Below the pieces are notes generated by a model, which saw only the letters and a program-made list of their open reading frames with translations, ran no database searches and was not told where the DNA came from. Below are positions 63,155-64,000 of a stretch of 64,000 bases of DNA, piece by piece. Numbering within the stretch: the stretch's first letter is position 1; every line of letters starts with the position of its first letter. The position numbers and the translations under genes were made by a program. The stretch comes from Thiothrix winogradskyi (GTDB taxonomy: Bacteria; Pseudomonadota; Gammaproteobacteria; Thiotrichales; Thiotrichaceae): the NCBI RefSeq assembly GCF_021650935.1, contig NZ_CP091244.1, forward strand, positions 3,596,001 through 3,660,000, in the 5' to 3' direction.

Positions 63155-63547
63155 CTAATAATCGACTTTTTTACGCCCCGATTTAATATCGCTGTGCTTT
63201 TTCTTGCTGTCAAGCCGCTTGAGCCGCGAGCTAAACGTCGGGCGCGTGGCTTTGCGTTTCTTTTGCACTTTGGTTGCATCCGCGATTAATTGTTGCAAGC
63301 GTTCGAGCGCGTCCGCACGATTTTTTTCCTGACTGTTGTGGGTTTGCGCTTTAATGACCACCACACCATCGCTGGAAATGCGCTGATCAGCGTAGCTCAA
63401 CAGTTTTTCTTTCCAACTATCCGGCAAGGAAGAAGCGCGGATGTCGAAACGCAGGTGAATCGCAGTCGAGACTTTATTGACGTTTTGCCCGCCAGAACCT
63501 TGAGCGCGGATGGGTTGGAAGTCGAGTTCTTCGGGCGGGATATTCAT
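63155..63547 (-). CDS. arfB: Alternative ribosome-rescue factor ArfB
   Basis: A 130-residue peptidyl-tRNA hydrolase that frees stalled ribosomes on non-stop mRNAs. The catalytic GGQ is in RAQGSGGQNVNKVSTAIHLRF, and the C-terminal basic tail (KKRKATRPTFSSRLKRLDSKKKHSDIKSGRKK-type) that enters the mRNA channel is present. The ATG at 63547 (MNIPPEELDF) matches the conserved start; a longer frame to 63595 is unlikely. Confidence 0.9.
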   Translation of the reverse strand: MNIPPEELDFQPIRAQGSGGQNVNKVSTAIHLRFDIRASSLPDSWKEKLLSYADQRISSDGVVVIKAQTHNSQEKNRADALERLQQLIADATKVQKKRKATRPTFSSRLKRLDSKKKHSDIKSGRKKVDY

Positions 63548-63709
63548 AATGACCTTCAAAACGGCGTCTAGATTACTGTTTACTTTAACGTCCAATGACC
63601 GATTAGTGAAGGTATTTGACGGGAGTTTGGTATTCCAGCGCGGAATACTGACGCTCTACAGCGCTGCGGTATATCATGCACCTTTCAATCAACACCAAAA
63701 CCACTTTTT

Positions 63710-64000
63710 ATGGCTACCACCAACACACTTTCCGACCCCGCTATCCAGCTCCAGCTCCGCCAAGCCAAAATGGATGACATTCCCCAAATTGCCGCGCTAT
63801 CCGAGCGCGTTTATGCAGGCACGGGGATGTACGGCTACCCAGAGCCGGTACTGATCGGGCAGCAAAATCACTTCCCAGAAGGGCAATTTGTGGTGGTCGC
63901 AGGCGAAAAAATCGTCGGTTACTGCGCCACCCTGCGCGTCAGCGAAAAACGCGCATTCAAGCAACACAACTGGGGTGAAATCACCGGCAACGGCTATATC
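63710..64000 (+). CDS. GNAT acetyltransferase, possibly fused to a nitrilase domain, 3' end outside
   Basis: The first 97 residues of a protein that starts with a GNAT fold: LRQAKMDDIPQIAALSERVY, then EGQFVVVAGEKIVGYCATLRV. NHFPEGQF and HNWGEITGNGY are typical of bifunctional GNAT/carbon-nitrogen hydrolase proteins, so a nitrilase domain may follow past the window end. That part cannot be seen here. Confidence 0.7.
   Translation, partial: MATTNTLSDPAIQLQLRQAKMDDIPQIAALSERVYAGTGMYGYPEPVLIGQQNHFPEGQFVVVAGEKIVGYCATLRVSEKRAFKQHNWGEITGNGYI

Overview
The window looks like the chromosome of a filamentous sulfur-oxidising gammaproteobacterium, most likely Thiothrix or a close relative in the Thiotrichaceae. 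The clues are a secreted Gly/Gln-rich protein resembling a sulfur-globule envelope protein, a DsrC/TusE-superfamily protein, and gammaproteobacterial housekeeping genes (bacterial-type proS, rpoD-dnaG, rpoS, gltBD, parC, htpX, an S-methylthioinosine phosphorylase). This placement is inferred from protein resemblance and was not checked by a search.

Layout. 1-4473 (minus): a remodelled restriction-modification locus with a helicase-type restriction subunit cut by the window edge, a small unknown protein, an ABC/RecF-type ATPase, and a methyltransferase-like C-terminal half with no catalytic domain that carries a REP-like palindrome in frame. 4652-13243: a YgfX-like protein, MTIP and Hpt (linked purine salvage), the sulfur-globule-like gene, pyrD, htpX, parC, apbC and a tRNA-CAU. 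13258-23229: rpoD and dnaG (minus), then gltB-gltD (plus). 23261-29982: a small exopolysaccharide group (Wzz/tyrosine kinase, FemAB-like, glycosyltransferase, polysaccharide deacetylase) between a Uma2 protein and a YdjM-like membrane protein. 29995-33936: alaC-hom-thrC. 34025-40616: Mth938-like protein, rpoS, an ECF sigma cluster, a zinc metallopeptidase, an aminotransferase and an M23 peptidase. 40617-46264: a structured RNA candidate, then a XpaC-TelA-SPFH/GYF-zinc-ribbon envelope-stress operon. 46446-54492: DsrC-like protein, NlpC/P60 lipoprotein, BON-LysM protein, an EF-hand/YidB protein, a MerR regulator coupled to a photolyase, a mutarotase, proS and a small membrane protein. 54516-64000: an accessory region with an AAA/PD-(D/E)XK protein, an IS element, two AT-rich tandem dynamin-like GTPases, an attC-like palindrome, a sulfotransferase-like gene, Uma2, arfB and the start of a GNAT gene.

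The most striking system is the GTPase pair at 58106-61656. It resembles the LeoBC/LeoA pair of the Eleos anti-phage system. A 1,601-bp insertion sequence with 13-bp perfect terminal inverted repeats and a perfect 9-bp target duplication has landed in codon 11 of the first GTPase. The promoter, ribosome-binding site and start codon are stranded on the far side of the element. Rejoining the sequence across one copy of the duplication restores the reading frame exactly.

A second theme is small palindromic repeats that invade gene ends or interiors. The stop codons of pyrD, phr and one aminotransferase lie inside dispersed inverted repeats, and a REP-like element is translated inside the methyltransferase fragment.
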